Assembly: GCF_016756395.1 (NCBI RefSeq)
Contig: NZ_AP018365.1
Coordinates: 5,087,001 to 5,151,000, forward strand
DNA from: Streptomyces sp. SN-593
GTDB taxonomy: Bacteria; Actinomycetota; Actinomycetes; Streptomycetales; Streptomycetaceae
Reading direction: 5' to 3'
Length of the DNA stretch: 64,000 bases
Shown here: positions 29,923 to 38,891 of the stretch, piece by piece
How the letters are laid out: each line of letters starts with the position of its first letter
Numbering within the stretch: position 1 is the stretch's first letter
Made by a program: the position numbers and the translations under genes
The notes under the pieces: generated by a model
The model's database searches: none
What the model saw: only the letters and a program-made list of their open reading frames with translations
What the model was told of the DNA's origin: nothing

Positions 29923-32235
29923 GTGCCGAGACTCCAGCGGATGCTGCGTGCCGCGGTGGCACCGCCCACGGTGGACCGCGGGACCGCGCTGACCGTCATG
30001 GAGCGGTTCGGCGCGGTCAACCACCTGGTGGCGAGCCTGGAGTACCTGGCCCGGCCCGGCGACCGCGACCGGGGCGGCCTCAACGACTGGCAGGTCGCCC
30101 GCGGGCAGTTCGCGCGCTGGCCGCGCCCGGCCCGTGCCGCGCTCGACGCCGTGGGCCGGCCCGCCGTGACCCGCACGCTGCACGTCGCCCGCGTCGCCGC
30201 GGCCGGCGCCCTGCTCCTGCCCCTGCCCCGCCGCGGCCGGTTCGCCGCCGACCTGGTGCTCAGCGCCTCCTGCCTCGCGCTGTACCCGCGCAACCACTAC
30301 GGCACCGACGGCGCCGACCAGGCCGCGTTCGTCGTGCAGACCGCGGCGACGGTGGCGCGGGCGGCCGAGGGCCGGCCCCGTACCGTGGACGCCTGCCTGT
30401 GGTTCGCCGGCCTCCAGTCGGTGCTGTCCTACACCGCCTCCGGCTGGGTGAAGGCGTCCAGCCCGACCTGGCGCAGCGGCCGTGCCCTGCCCGGCGTGCT
30501 GCGCACCGCCTCCTACGGCGAGGAGCGCGCCTGGCGGCTGGTCCGCGACCATCCGCGCGCCGCGAAGGCGGTGTGCGCCTGCGTGGTGGCGCTGGAGTCC
30601 GCGTTCCCCGCCGTCCACCTGGCCCGCGGCCGCGCCGCCAAGCCGCTGGTCGCCGCCGCCGCGGGCTTCCACCTGGCCAACGCCGGCGTGATGGGCCTGG
30701 GCCGCTTCCTCACCGGCTTCTGCGCGCTGCACCCGGCGGTGCTCTACGTCACCGGTCCGCGTGAACGCGTCCTGCCCGGCGGCGGGGTGCAGCGGCGCGA
30801 CGACACCTTCCCGGTCGCCGCCGGCGCCGCGCTGGCCGCGGCCCTGACGGCCGGGGCCGTCGTGCGCGCCAGGGACCGGCGGACGGTGCTGCGCGGGCGC
30901 GGCGACGAACGGCGGTTCGTCACCTCGGCCGGCACCACCCTCGTCCACCGCGTGACCGGTCCGCCCGACCCCGGTCGGCCCCGGGTGGACCCGCCCGGCC
31001 CGCTCGACCCGCTCTTCGACGACGGAACGTCGGGCGCCCGCGCGGGCGTGGCCGCGGCCGGCGCCGTCCCCGGGGGAGCCGGGCAGGGCGCGCACCCCTG
31101 GCCCGCCGCGGGAGGGGCGGGTGCCGTGGACCGCGCCGACGGGGCGCCGACGCCAGCGGGCCCGGCCGACCCGCCCGGGACCGGCGCCGGCGCCGCCCCC
31201 GCGGACGCCCTGCCGTGGGCGGGCGGCCCGGTGGCCGACGGTGTCCAGGGCGCCGTGGGCGGCCCTCCCGGCGCGGGCGGCCCGTCCATCGGCCCTGCCG
31301 CGGACGGGGGAACGGTCGTGGTGCTCTGCGGCGCGCTCGCCGATTCGCCCGACCGCTCCGAGTGGCTGGTCCGCGCGCTCGCCCGGCGCCACCGCGTGGT
31401 GACCTACCACCGGGCCGGCCAGGCGGGCAGCACCGCCGCGCCCCGGACCGGCCCGCACGCCGGTCCGGACGCCGGTCCGGACGCCGGTCCCGGCCACGGC
31501 CTGGACGCCGCCGCGGCCGATCTCGCCGACCTGGTGCTGCACGTCGCGGGCGGCCGCCCGGCGTTCCTCGTCGGCCACGGCGTCGGCGGCGTCATCGCCG
31601 CCTCGGCCGCGACCCGGCTGGAGGGCCGCCTCGCCGGCCTCGTCCTGGTGGACCCGCACCACCCCGGCGACGTCCCCCGCCCGGACCCCGACGAAGGACC
31701 CGGCGGGACGGCGGCGGACGACCCCGCGGGAGCCCCGGACCAGCGCGAGGTGACCGCGCTGCTCGACCAGATGACGGTCTCGCTGCGGCTGGGCCTCGGG
31801 CAGTTGCTGCGCGACCCGGACTGGCTGCGCCTGCTCCCGCCGGACGTGCGCGGCCTGGCCCGCGCGCACTACCGCGACGCCGCCGGCTGGAGCGCGGCCC
31901 GCGGCGAGTGGCGGGCGCTGCGCGCGCGGGCCGCGGCAGCGCGGCCGGGCGAGGACGCGGTCCCGGCCGCCGCCGTGCCCACCTGCCTAGTCCTGTGCGA
32001 GCCGGGCGGCGCCCCGCCCGACGCCAGGCGGGCCCTCCAGGAGCAGTACGCGCGGCGCGCCCCGCACGCCGTCGTCCACGCGGTGGACGCCTCCCGCGAC
32101 GACGTCCTCGCGGCCCGCACGTCCGCCCGCGCGGTCGCGGAACTGGTCACGGCGTTCGCGGCGGGGTCCGGCGGCCCCGGCCGCGACGGCACCGACCAGC
32201 GGGAGGAGGCCGCCGATGTCCCCGCTCAGCGGTGA
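29923..32235 (+). CDS. HTTM-domain membrane protein fused to a degenerate alpha/beta-hydrolase
   Basis: 770-aa fusion. Residues about 20-290 form a multi-helix HTTM (vitamin K-dependent carboxylase-like/SdpB-like) domain, with SYTASGWVKASSPTWRSG as the clearest signature. A Pro/Gly/Ala linker spans about 350-460. Residues about 462-760 look like an alpha/beta-hydrolase, but the nucleophile elbow reads GHGVGG, with Gly553 where Ser is expected, so classical hydrolysis is unlikely. GTG 29923 follows AGAAGGGGAAG; an upstream in-frame start would add Pro/Arg low complexity. It overlaps the next gene by 20 bp, implying coupling. HTTM proteins such as SdpB help mature or export a peptide toxin; that role here is inferred. 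Confidence 0.7.
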   Translation: MPRLQRMLRAAVAPPTVDRGTALTVMERFGAVNHLVASLEYLARPGDRDRGGLNDWQVARGQFARWPRPARAALDAVGRPAVTRTLHVARVAAAGALLLPLPRRGRFAADLVLSASCLALYPRNHYGTDGADQAAFVVQTAATVARAAEGRPRTVDACLWFAGLQSVLSYTASGWVKASSPTWRSGRALPGVLRTASYGEERAWRLVRDHPRAAKAVCACVVALESAFPAVHLARGRAAKPLVAAAAGFHLANAGVMGLGRFLTGFCALHPAVLYVTGPRERVLPGGGVQRRDDTFPVAAGAALAAALTAGAVVRARDRRTVLRGRGDERRFVTSAGTTLVHRVTGPPDPGRPRVDPPGPLDPLFDDGTSGARAGVAAAGAVPGGAGQGAHPWPAAGGAGAVDRADGAPTPAGPADPPGTGAGAAPADALPWAGGPVADGVQGAVGGPPGAGGPSIGPAADGGTVVVLCGALADSPDRSEWLVRALARRHRVVTYHRAGQAGSTAAPRTGPHAGPDAGPDAGPGHGLDAAAADLADLVLHVAGGRPAFLVGHGVGGVIAASAATRLEGRLAGLVLVDPHHPGDVPRPDPDEGPGGTAADDPAGAPDQREVTALLDQMTVSLRLGLGQLLRDPDWLRLLPPDVRGLARAHYRDAAGWSAARGEWRALRARAAAARPGEDAVPAAAVPTCLVLCEPGGAPPDARRALQEQYARRAPHAVVHAVDASRDDVLAARTSARAVAELVTAFAAGSGGPGRDGTDQREEAADVPAQR

Positions 32236-32791
32236 GGGTCCGGCCGCAGGCCGCGACCTGGTCGGAGCGGCGGCGATCGGGGCCCTCGCGGCCTGGTTCG
32301 CCGCCACGGTGCTCAGCCAGCACCCGCGCCCGGAGTTCAACCGGATCGCCGTCCTCGACGGCACCGGCGCCCTCATCCCCAACTGGCGCTTCTTCGCGCC
32401 CGAGCCGGCCCGCCACGACTTCCACGTCCTGTTCAGGACCGAGGACGCGCGGGGCCGGGCCACCCCCTGGCAGGAGGGCTCCGCGATCACCCCGCGCCGT
32501 CCGCTGCACCTGGTGTGGTTCCCCAACCGCCGCCGGGAGAAGGCCCTCTACGACCTGTGCCACGAACTCGTTGCGGTCCTGGGCCAGTTCGACGGCGACG
32601 TCACCCGCACGCCCGCCTACCGCATGCTGCGCAACTCCGTGGCCCGCGCCGTCAGCGGGCTTCCCGGACGGCCGCCCCGCGGCTTCCAGTTCGTGGTCGC
32701 CCGGCACACCGGCCACGACCCGGGGCACGACCCGGACTACCTCTTCGTGTCGCCGTACATCCCCTACACCGCGGACGCGCCGTACGCCTGA
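32216..32791 (+). CDS. SdpA-like membrane-anchored partner of the HTTM protein
   Basis: 191-aa protein with one N-terminal hydrophobic helix (about 14-33) and an extracytoplasmic or cytoplasmic soluble domain. The segment IPNWRFFAPEPARHDFHVLFR (about 54-74) resembles the PxxWxFF-P motif seen in SdpA-type and other HTTM-associated proteins. Its ATG lies 20 bp inside the HTTM gene. The repeated pairing of such proteins with HTTM proteins suggests they act as one complex. Function unproven; the SdpA link rests on motif resemblance and context. Confidence 0.6.
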   Translation: MSPLSGEGPAAGRDLVGAAAIGALAAWFAATVLSQHPRPEFNRIAVLDGTGALIPNWRFFAPEPARHDFHVLFRTEDARGRATPWQEGSAITPRRPLHLVWFPNRRREKALYDLCHELVAVLGQFDGDVTRTPAYRMLRNSVARAVSGLPGRPPRGFQFVVARHTGHDPGHDPDYLFVSPYIPYTADAPYA

Positions 32792-32814
32792 GCGGGGCGC
32801 GCCCGGCGGCGGCG

Positions 32815-33624
32815 TCAGGAGGTGGTGGCCCAGCCGAGCAGGGCCGTGTGGGGGAGGGACAGCGCGCCGCTGTCGGTCCGGAACTCCGCCGCCAGCACGT
32901 CGTACTGCCGCCGCACCTCCGCCGCGGTGTCCGGGGGCAGGGAGTGCAGGATCTGGCCGACCGTGGCGATCCCCGCCGCCGGGCCCGACCACCACACCTC
33001 CGGGTCGGCCACGTGGTTCCAGCTCAGTGTCGCGCAGCGCGCCCCGACCAGCCCGGCGGCCGTCAGCAGCCCGGTCAGGCCCTCCTCGGTGCGGGCGAAG
33101 TCGTCCTCGGCGGCGAGCGTCGGGACGGACGAGGGCCGGGCGGCGCCGGCCGCCTCCAGGGCCCGTCCCAGCAGCGCCTGCCCGGGCGCGGGCGGCGCGG
33201 ACCAGATGGTGACCGCGACCCGCCCGCCGGGCCCGGCCACCCGGCGCAGCTCGGCGAGCGCGTCCGCCGGCCGGCCCACGTGGTTGACCACGAAGTTCGC
33301 CACCACCGCGTCGAACTCGCCGTCGGCGAAGGGGAGTTCCGGCAGCATCGCGTGCTGCACCGCGGCCTCCGGCACCGCCCGCGCCGCACGCTCGACCATG
33401 CTCGGCTCCGCGTCCACCGCGTGGACCTCCGCGCCGCGGCGCACCGCCAGCGCCGCCGCGGTGCCGGGGCCGGTGCCGACGTCCAGCACCCGTACGCCCG
33501 CCCCCACGCCGGCGGCGTCCAGCAGCATGGGCACGGTGTGCGCGCACAGCAGCCCGAAGCTCCGCGCGTACGCCTCCGCCCGTCCGGCCCACGCCTCGCG
33601 CTCGAACGCGTCGAAGTCGCCCAC
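32815..33624 (-). CDS. Class I SAM-dependent methyltransferase
   Basis: 269-aa Rossmann-fold methyltransferase. Motif I is VLDVGTGPGTAAA (about 47-59), followed by the acidic VHAVDAEP loop, FDAVVANFVVNHV, and RRVAGPGGRVAVTIW. Small-molecule type (UbiE/phosphatidylethanolamine-like); substrate unknown. The GTG start has GGAGGTG nearby. It converges on the SdpA-like gene with 23 bp between stops, so membership in that cassette is uncertain. Confidence 0.8.
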   Translation of the reverse strand: MGDFDAFEREAWAGRAEAYARSFGLLCAHTVPMLLDAAGVGAGVRVLDVGTGPGTAAALAVRRGAEVHAVDAEPSMVERAARAVPEAAVQHAMLPELPFADGEFDAVVANFVVNHVGRPADALAELRRVAGPGGRVAVTIWSAPPAPGQALLGRALEAAGAARPSSVPTLAAEDDFARTEEGLTGLLTAAGLVGARCATLSWNHVADPEVWWSGPAAGIATVGQILHSLPPDTAAEVRRQYDVLAAEFRTDSGALSLPHTALLGWATTS

Positions 33625-33966
33625 CGCACACCTCCGTGCCGTACCGAACCGTTCACCGACCGCCTGTAGCCGATCACTCTAGAGGAGAGAAAGGACACTG
33701 CCCGCCACTCTTGCCAGGCCGCGGACCGCCGCCGGCGGTGGAGTCGCCCGGGCCGCGCCCGTCCACCCAACTCACGTACCGAGCACGGGCGTTCGCGTCG
33801 ACCGACGGAACCGCCGGGGCGGGGTCGGGCGGGACCGCCGCGCCCGGCAGGCGGCGCGGACGGTCCCTTCGTGCGGCGGGCCGGACGGCGGGTCAGGAGG
33901 CCGGCCCGACGCCCAAGCCTGCCGGCCCGGTTCGGTCCGATCGGTGCGGCCCGCCGGTGCCGCCCG
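33625..33966. other. Intergenic region, methyltransferase / egt operon
   Basis: 342 bp with no supported gene. Upstream of the methyltransferase there is a short A/T-richer stretch (33660-33695). Near the egt end an 8-bp inverted repeat, CGGGCCGG (33877-33884) and CCGGCCCG (33901-33908), may terminate the egt transcript. Confidence 0.35.
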
Positions 33967-34953
33967 TCAGTTCGGCACGGCCAGCAGCAGGGCGAAGCGG
34001 GCCGCCGCGTCGGTCCACCAGTGCCGGACGGTGAAACCGCCGGCGTGCAGCTCGGCGGTCAGCGACTCGCGGCGGAACTTGCAGGACAGTTCGGTGCGCA
34101 GGTCCTCGCCGGCCGCGAGGTCGACGGACAGGTCGAGGTCGGGGATCTTGACGGTCTGCGCGACGCGCGAGCGCAGGTGCATCTCGATCCGCTCGTCCTC
34201 GGCGTTCCAGACGGCGACGTGCTCGAAGGCGTCGGGGTCGAAGTCCGCGCCGAGCTCCCGGTTCAGCACGTGCAGCACGTTCTTGTCGAACGCGGCGGTG
34301 ACGCCGGCCGCGTCGTCGTAGGCGCGGACCAGCACCGCGGGGTCCTTCACCAGGTCGGCGCCGAGCAGCAGCACGTCGTCGCTGCTCAGCGAGCGGGTCA
34401 GGGTGCGGTAGAAGGCGGCGCGCTGCGGCCCGTCGAAGTTGCCGATGGTGCTGCCGAGGAAGGCGAGCAGCCGCGGGCCCGGCTCGTCGGAGAGCGGGAT
34501 GCCGCCCTCGAAGTCGGCGACGGTGGCGGAGACCTCGAGCCCCGGGTAGTCGGAGCAGATGGCCCGCCCGGCCGCTTCGAGCGCCGAGGCGCTGACGTCC
34601 AGGGGCGCGTAGCGGCGCAGCGTGCCGCCCGCGGTGAGGGCGTCGAGCAGCAGCCGGGTCTTGCGTGAGGAGCCGGAGCCCAGCTCGATCAGGGTGGCCG
34701 CGCGGGTCGCCGCGGCGATCTCCGGCGCCCGGCGGACCAGGATCTCCTGCTCGGCCCGGGTCGGGTAGTACTCGGGCAGCCGGGTGATCTGCTCGAACAG
34801 GTCACTGCCGCGCTTGTCGTAGAACCACTTGGGCGGCAGGGTGCGCGGAGCGGCGGTGAGGCCGCCGACCACGTCGGCGTGCAGCGTGTCGGTGAAGTAG
34901 CCGGCCGGCAGCCGGTCGTCGAGGGTGAAGCGGCTCTGGTTCTCGTCGCTCAT
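33967..34953 (-). CDS. egtD: L-histidine N-alpha-methyltransferase EgtD
   Basis: Trimethylates histidine to hercynine, the first step of ergothioneine synthesis. The 328-aa segment starts MSDENQSRF. It shows the EgtD signatures FYDKRGSDLFEQITRLPEYYPTR, the SAM-binding LIELGSGSSRKT, and FLGSTIGNFD. In this sequence it is in frame with egtC and no stop intervenes, so it may be made from its own ATG (34953) or as the C-terminal half of a fusion. Confidence 0.93.
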   Translation of the reverse strand: MSDENQSRFTLDDRLPAGYFTDTLHADVVGGLTAAPRTLPPKWFYDKRGSDLFEQITRLPEYYPTRAEQEILVRRAPEIAAATRAATLIELGSGSSRKTRLLLDALTAGGTLRRYAPLDVSASALEAAGRAICSDYPGLEVSATVADFEGGIPLSDEPGPRLLAFLGSTIGNFDGPQRAAFYRTLTRSLSSDDVLLLGADLVKDPAVLVRAYDDAAGVTAAFDKNVLHVLNRELGADFDPDAFEHVAVWNAEDERIEMHLRSRVAQTVKIPDLDLSVDLAAGEDLRTELSCKFRRESLTAELHAGGFTVRHWWTDAAARFALLLAVPN

Positions 34954-35877
34954 GGGGGTGGTGTCCTTGCGTTCGGGGCGCAGCGCGATGACGCGCACGC
35001 CTTCCGTGGTGGCCAGGAGCAGGGAACGGTCGGGGACCTCGCGCCACTCGCCGAGCGCGGCCCCGACCGCGTCGTCGGGTTCTGACGCGACGACCACCGC
35101 ACCCGGGCGGGCCCGGTACCAGAGCGTGTCGCCCCACGCGCTGGCGGCGATGGTACGGCCGTCGGTGAGCAGGAAGTTGAGCCGAGCGGTGGGCCGCGCG
35201 GCGGCGACCTCGCGGACCACGGCGGCGATCGCGCCCCCCGGCGGCTCGCCCCGGCGCAGCCGGCCCGCGAGCATCGCCCACAGCAGGGCGGAGTCCGACC
35301 GTGCCTCCAGGGACAGCAGTTCGGCGGAGCCGAGCCCGGTCGGCAGCCGGGTCCAGTCCGGCACCGCGCCGTTGTGGCTGAACAGCCAGCGGCCGTCCCG
35401 GAAGGGCGCGGCCGCCGACTCGTCGGGCGCGGTGCCCTCGGTGGCCGACCGCACCGCGGCCAGGACGGCGCCGCTGCGGATCACCCGGGCCAGCTCGGCG
35501 AAGTTGGGGTCGGCCCACACCGGCAGCGCCCGGCGGTACCGCGCGGGCACGGCCGCCCCTTCGTCACCGGGCCGTTCCGCGGGGGCGGCCGGGCCGCCCG
35601 CCGCGGGGACGGGTGGCGCCGGGTCGTGCGGGGCCGGGTCATGCGGGGCCGGGCCATGCGGCGCCGGCGGACCGGGCACCGCGGCGGCCCCGGGCTCCCC
35701 GGGCACCGCGGCTTCCGAGTCCGCCGGGTACCAACCCACCCCGAAACCGTCGGCGTTCACCGTGCCGTGCCGCTGCCGGCGCGGCTGCCAGGACTGCTCG
35801 TACAGGCCCCGCGGCGGCTCCACGAGCAGCCGCGCCAGCGGCAACGGCGGGCCCACGTAGGCGAGATGGCGGCACAT
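33967..35877 (-). CDS. egtC: EgtC glutamine amidotransferase, read through into EgtD
   Basis: EgtC removes glutamate from the sulfoxide intermediate of ergothioneine. The EgtC part (residues 1-308) begins MCRHLAYVG, leaving Cys2 as the Ntn-type N-terminal nucleophile, and has GFGVGWY and LFSHNGAV motifs. About 70 residues of Pro/His/Ala repeats are inserted after residue 55. The frame then continues without a stop through KDTTP into EgtD, giving a 636-aa ORF. Removing one C from the C5 run before the EgtD ATG would create a TGA in the usual ATGA overlap. The start overlaps the egtB stop as ATGA. Confidence 0.85.
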   Translation of the reverse strand: MCRHLAYVGPPLPLARLLVEPPRGLYEQSWQPRRQRHGTVNADGFGVGWYPADSEAAVPGEPGAAAVPGPPAPHGPAPHDPAPHDPAPPVPAAGGPAAPAERPGDEGAAVPARYRRALPVWADPNFAELARVIRSGAVLAAVRSATEGTAPDESAAAPFRDGRWLFSHNGAVPDWTRLPTGLGSAELLSLEARSDSALLWAMLAGRLRRGEPPGGAIAAVVREVAAARPTARLNFLLTDGRTIAASAWGDTLWYRARPGAVVVASEPDDAVGAALGEWREVPDRSLLLATTEGVRVIALRPERKDTTPMSDENQSRFTLDDRLPAGYFTDTLHADVVGGLTAAPRTLPPKWFYDKRGSDLFEQITRLPEYYPTRAEQEILVRRAPEIAAATRAATLIELGSGSSRKTRLLLDALTAGGTLRRYAPLDVSASALEAAGRAICSDYPGLEVSATVADFEGGIPLSDEPGPRLLAFLGSTIGNFDGPQRAAFYRTLTRSLSSDDVLLLGADLVKDPAVLVRAYDDAAGVTAAFDKNVLHVLNRELGADFDPDAFEHVAVWNAEDERIEMHLRSRVAQTVKIPDLDLSVDLAAGEDLRTELSCKFRRESLTAELHAGGFTVRHWWTDAAARFALLLAVPN

Positions 35878-37439
35878 CAGACGATCCCACCGCCCGTCGC
35901 CCCCGAACCCCCGGCGCGCGAGGCGCCGTTCGCGATCGCGGCGGTGCCGGGCGCGGTGCGCGCCTCGGTGTCCGTCAGGTCCCTCGCCGTGCGGAACCCG
36001 GCGAAGATCTGCCGTCGGATCGGGTAGTCCCAGTTCCGGAAGGTGCCGCGGCAGGCCACCGGGTCCACCCCGAAGGCACCGCCGCGCAGCACCTTGTACT
36101 CGGGGCCGAAGAACACCTCGGAGTACTCCTTGTAGGGGAAGGCGGCGAAGCCCGGGTACGGCGCGAAGTCCGAGGACGTCCACTCCCAGACGTCGCCGAT
36201 GAGCTGCCGGGCGCCGCTGGGCGCCGCGCCTTCGGGATAGCTGCCCGCGGCGGCCGGCCGCAGGTGCCGCTGGCCGAGGTTGGCGTGCTCCGGGCCGGGG
36301 TCCGCGTCGCCCCACGGGTAGCGGCGCGAGCGGCCGGACGCCGGGTCGAACCGCGCCGCCTTCTCCCACTCCGCCTCGGTGGGCAGCCGCCGGCCGGCCC
36401 ACCGGGCGTAGGCGTCGGCTTCGTACCAGCACACGTGCACCACCGGCTCGTCGGCCGGCACCGCCTCCACGTGGCCGAACCTGCGGCGGATCCAGCGGTC
36501 GCCGTCCCGGGACCAGAACAGGGGCGCCGTGAGCGCGGCGTCCTGGACGTGCCGCCAGCCCTCCGGCGTCCACCACCGCGGGTCGCGGTAGCCGCCGGCG
36601 TCGATGAAGTCGGCGTAGCGCCCGTTGGTGACCGGCACCGTGTCGAGCCAGAACGGGGCCACCCGCACCTCGTGTGCGGGCAGTTCGTTGTCCAGCGCCC
36701 ACGGCTCGGTGCTGGTGCCCATCGTGAACGGGCCGCCGGGGACGAGGACCTCGCGCGGCAGCCCGGCCGCGTCGGCGGGCGCGGGCGGCGGCGCGGGGGC
36801 GTCGAGGACGGCCGGCCCCGACCGCAACTGGTGGGTGGCGAGCATCGTCTCGCCGTGCTGCGCCTCGTGCTGGGCGAGCATCCCGAAGACGAAGCCGCCC
36901 TTCAGCAGCCGTTCGGGGTGCGCGGGATCGGTGTCGATGCCGGACAGGACGTCCAGGGTCTCCTCCCGCACCTCGGCGACGTAGGCGCGCGCCTGCGCCG
37001 GCCCGAGCAGCGGCAGGGCGGGGCGGTCCGCGCGGGGGTGCCGGAACGCGTCGTAGAGGTGGTCGAGGTCGGGCCGCACGCCGTCGCGCCGGCCGGCCTC
37101 GCGGACCAGCCACAGCTCCTCCTGGTTGCCGATGTGCGCCAGGTCCCACACCAGCGGGGACATCAGCCGGGAGTGCTGGGCGACCAGGTCGTCGTCCGTG
37201 ACGGAATCGGTGAGCAGCCCGGTACGGTGCCGGGCGGCCCGCAGCGCCGCCAGCGCGCGGGCGGCGGGGTCGCCGCCGGGGTGGTCGGGACGGCCGGGGC
37301 CGCCGGAAGGGGCCGCGGGCGCGCGGCCGGCCGGGGCCGCCGGTGCGACGTGGGGTGAGGGTGTGGCCGAGGGCGTCGAAGAGGCTGGAGTGGCCGGATT
37401 TTCGGCAGTGTCGGGGTGCGGGGTGCGAGGGTCTGTCAC
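35877..37439 (-). CDS. egtB: Ergothioneine sulfoxide synthase EgtB
   Basis: Non-haem iron enzyme that joins hercynine to gamma-glutamyl-cysteine with oxygen. The 520-aa product has a variable Pro/Ala-rich N-terminus (about 1-60), a DinB-like domain with iron ligands (His in WDLAHIGNQEELWL and the HxxxH of LAQHEAQHGET) and a C-terminal formylglycine-generating-enzyme/C-type-lectin-like domain (EVLVPGGPF..., WEWTSSDFAPYPGF, FRTARD). The start is GTG 37439, 18 bp after egtA. Confidence 0.93.
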   Translation of the reverse strand: MTDPRTPHPDTAENPATPASSTPSATPSPHVAPAAPAGRAPAAPSGGPGRPDHPGGDPAARALAALRAARHRTGLLTDSVTDDDLVAQHSRLMSPLVWDLAHIGNQEELWLVREAGRRDGVRPDLDHLYDAFRHPRADRPALPLLGPAQARAYVAEVREETLDVLSGIDTDPAHPERLLKGGFVFGMLAQHEAQHGETMLATHQLRSGPAVLDAPAPPPAPADAAGLPREVLVPGGPFTMGTSTEPWALDNELPAHEVRVAPFWLDTVPVTNGRYADFIDAGGYRDPRWWTPEGWRHVQDAALTAPLFWSRDGDRWIRRRFGHVEAVPADEPVVHVCWYEADAYARWAGRRLPTEAEWEKAARFDPASGRSRRYPWGDADPGPEHANLGQRHLRPAAAGSYPEGAAPSGARQLIGDVWEWTSSDFAPYPGFAAFPYKEYSEVFFGPEYKVLRGGAFGVDPVACRGTFRNWDYPIRRQIFAGFRTARDLTDTEARTAPGTAAIANGASRAGGSGATGGGIV

Positions 37440-37457
37440 GACTAGCCTTCCGGAGGG

Positions 37458-38891
37458 TCAGGCGCGGCTCAACGCGTCCAACTGGTCGTGGGCCGGACAT
37501 CGGCCGCGTTGTGGATAGCGCTCGGCGAAGTCGGAGACGGCCTGCCGCAGGGCCGGGGGAGCCCCGGTGCGCGCGAGGGCGCTCTCGGCGGCGGCGAAGC
37601 AGGCGCGGGCGGCCCGGGCCAGTTCGGGATCGGCCAGACCGGTCCGCGCGGCACGGCGCCAGACGAGATCGGTGGGGAGGGGATCACCGCTCGTGGCGAG
37701 CGGTTCGGTGGCGGCGTACGCGGTTTCGGCGGCGACCGGATCGTCCAACAGGGTTGCTGCGAGCACGGTCGGCACGATCCACTGGTCGCCGTCCTGCGCG
37801 TCGGTCATCCGCAGCTCCAGCCAGCCGCGCGGCCGGACCGGGGGGAAGAGGGTGCTGAGGTGGTAGTCCAGGTCGGCGACGGTGGGCCGCCGGACCCCGG
37901 GGGCGCCGCGCACCCACTGGCGGAAGGTGAGCCCGTGGGGCGCGGACCAGTCGCCGGAATCGGTGCGGTCCGGGCCGCTTGGAGAGCCGACAAGACTGCC
38001 TTTGAGAGAGCCTGTGGCAGAGCTTCCGCGGCCGGGAGCAGCGGAGGCGGCGGTGCGGCCGCCGGCGGAGGACGCGCCGGGACGCGTGGCGTGCTCCGCG
38101 GCAGGGCCCACGGTGCCGCCGTCCTGGCGGATGCACAGCACCCGGGCGTCCAGGGCGTACCGCGCCCACGCGGCGCGCGGGTCCTCGTCCGGTCCGTCGT
38201 GCCGCGGCTGCCGGGTCCTGCCGGGGTCCATCAGGGCCCAGTTCGCCTGCCGGGTGGAGACCCAGCCGGTCGGTCTGCCGTCCCGGAAGGGCGAGTTCGC
38301 GAACGCCGCGACCATCACCGGGCCGATCCGGTGGGCCAGCGCCCAGCGGCCGCGGTAGCCGGTCACGCCCGGGCGGTCCTCGCCGCTGTCCAGGTTGACC
38401 TGCAAGGACGCGGTGCGGCGCATCATCGTGCGACCCCAGGGGCCCTCGCGGTCGAAGAAGCGCTCCATCGCCCGGTAGCGGGGATGGTCGAGGACCCGGG
38501 GAGGTTCGCGGTGGGGGTCGAGGCCGTGTCCGACGAGCACCAGTCCGGCGCGTTCGACGGCCTCCCGGAGAGCGGCGAGGTCTTCCGCCATCGCCGCCAC
38601 GCACCCCGCGAGGCTGGGTGCGGGTGGAGAGCTCAGCTCCACCTGGCCACCCGGTTCCCGGGTGAGCCTGCTGCCCCGGGGCAGTGCCCCTGGGGCCTCG
38701 ACCGGCGCGAGCGCCGCGTCGAGTCGTTCGACGGGTATCAGTGCGCGGGGATCGGAGCGGTCCTGGACCAGCCACTCCAGTTCCACGCCGGTGCGCTCGG
38801 GCGGGCCCGTCTTGAAGCACACCCCGTGTACGTGGGCCTCCGCCTCGTCCTCGGTGAGGTCTTCACGTCGGTCGGCACGGTTGACAGCCAT
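37458..38891 (-). CDS. egtA: Glutamate-cysteine ligase EgtA
   Basis: Makes gamma-glutamylcysteine for ergothioneine synthesis. The 477-aa protein has the GCS2-type core (TGVELEWLVQD, SRLTREPGGQVELSSPP, RTASLQVNLDSG, ELRMTDAQ). A Gly/Ser/Ala low-complexity insert occupies about residues 262-310. The ATG is preceded by GGAGGTG, and it is the first gene of the minus-strand egtA-B-C-D operon. Confidence 0.92.
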   Translation of the reverse strand: MAVNRADRREDLTEDEAEAHVHGVCFKTGPPERTGVELEWLVQDRSDPRALIPVERLDAALAPVEAPGALPRGSRLTREPGGQVELSSPPAPSLAGCVAAMAEDLAALREAVERAGLVLVGHGLDPHREPPRVLDHPRYRAMERFFDREGPWGRTMMRRTASLQVNLDSGEDRPGVTGYRGRWALAHRIGPVMVAAFANSPFRDGRPTGWVSTRQANWALMDPGRTRQPRHDGPDEDPRAAWARYALDARVLCIRQDGGTVGPAAEHATRPGASSAGGRTAASAAPGRGSSATGSLKGSLVGSPSGPDRTDSGDWSAPHGLTFRQWVRGAPGVRRPTVADLDYHLSTLFPPVRPRGWLELRMTDAQDGDQWIVPTVLAATLLDDPVAAETAYAATEPLATSGDPLPTDLVWRRAARTGLADPELARAARACFAAAESALARTGAPPALRQAVSDFAERYPQRGRCPAHDQLDALSRA

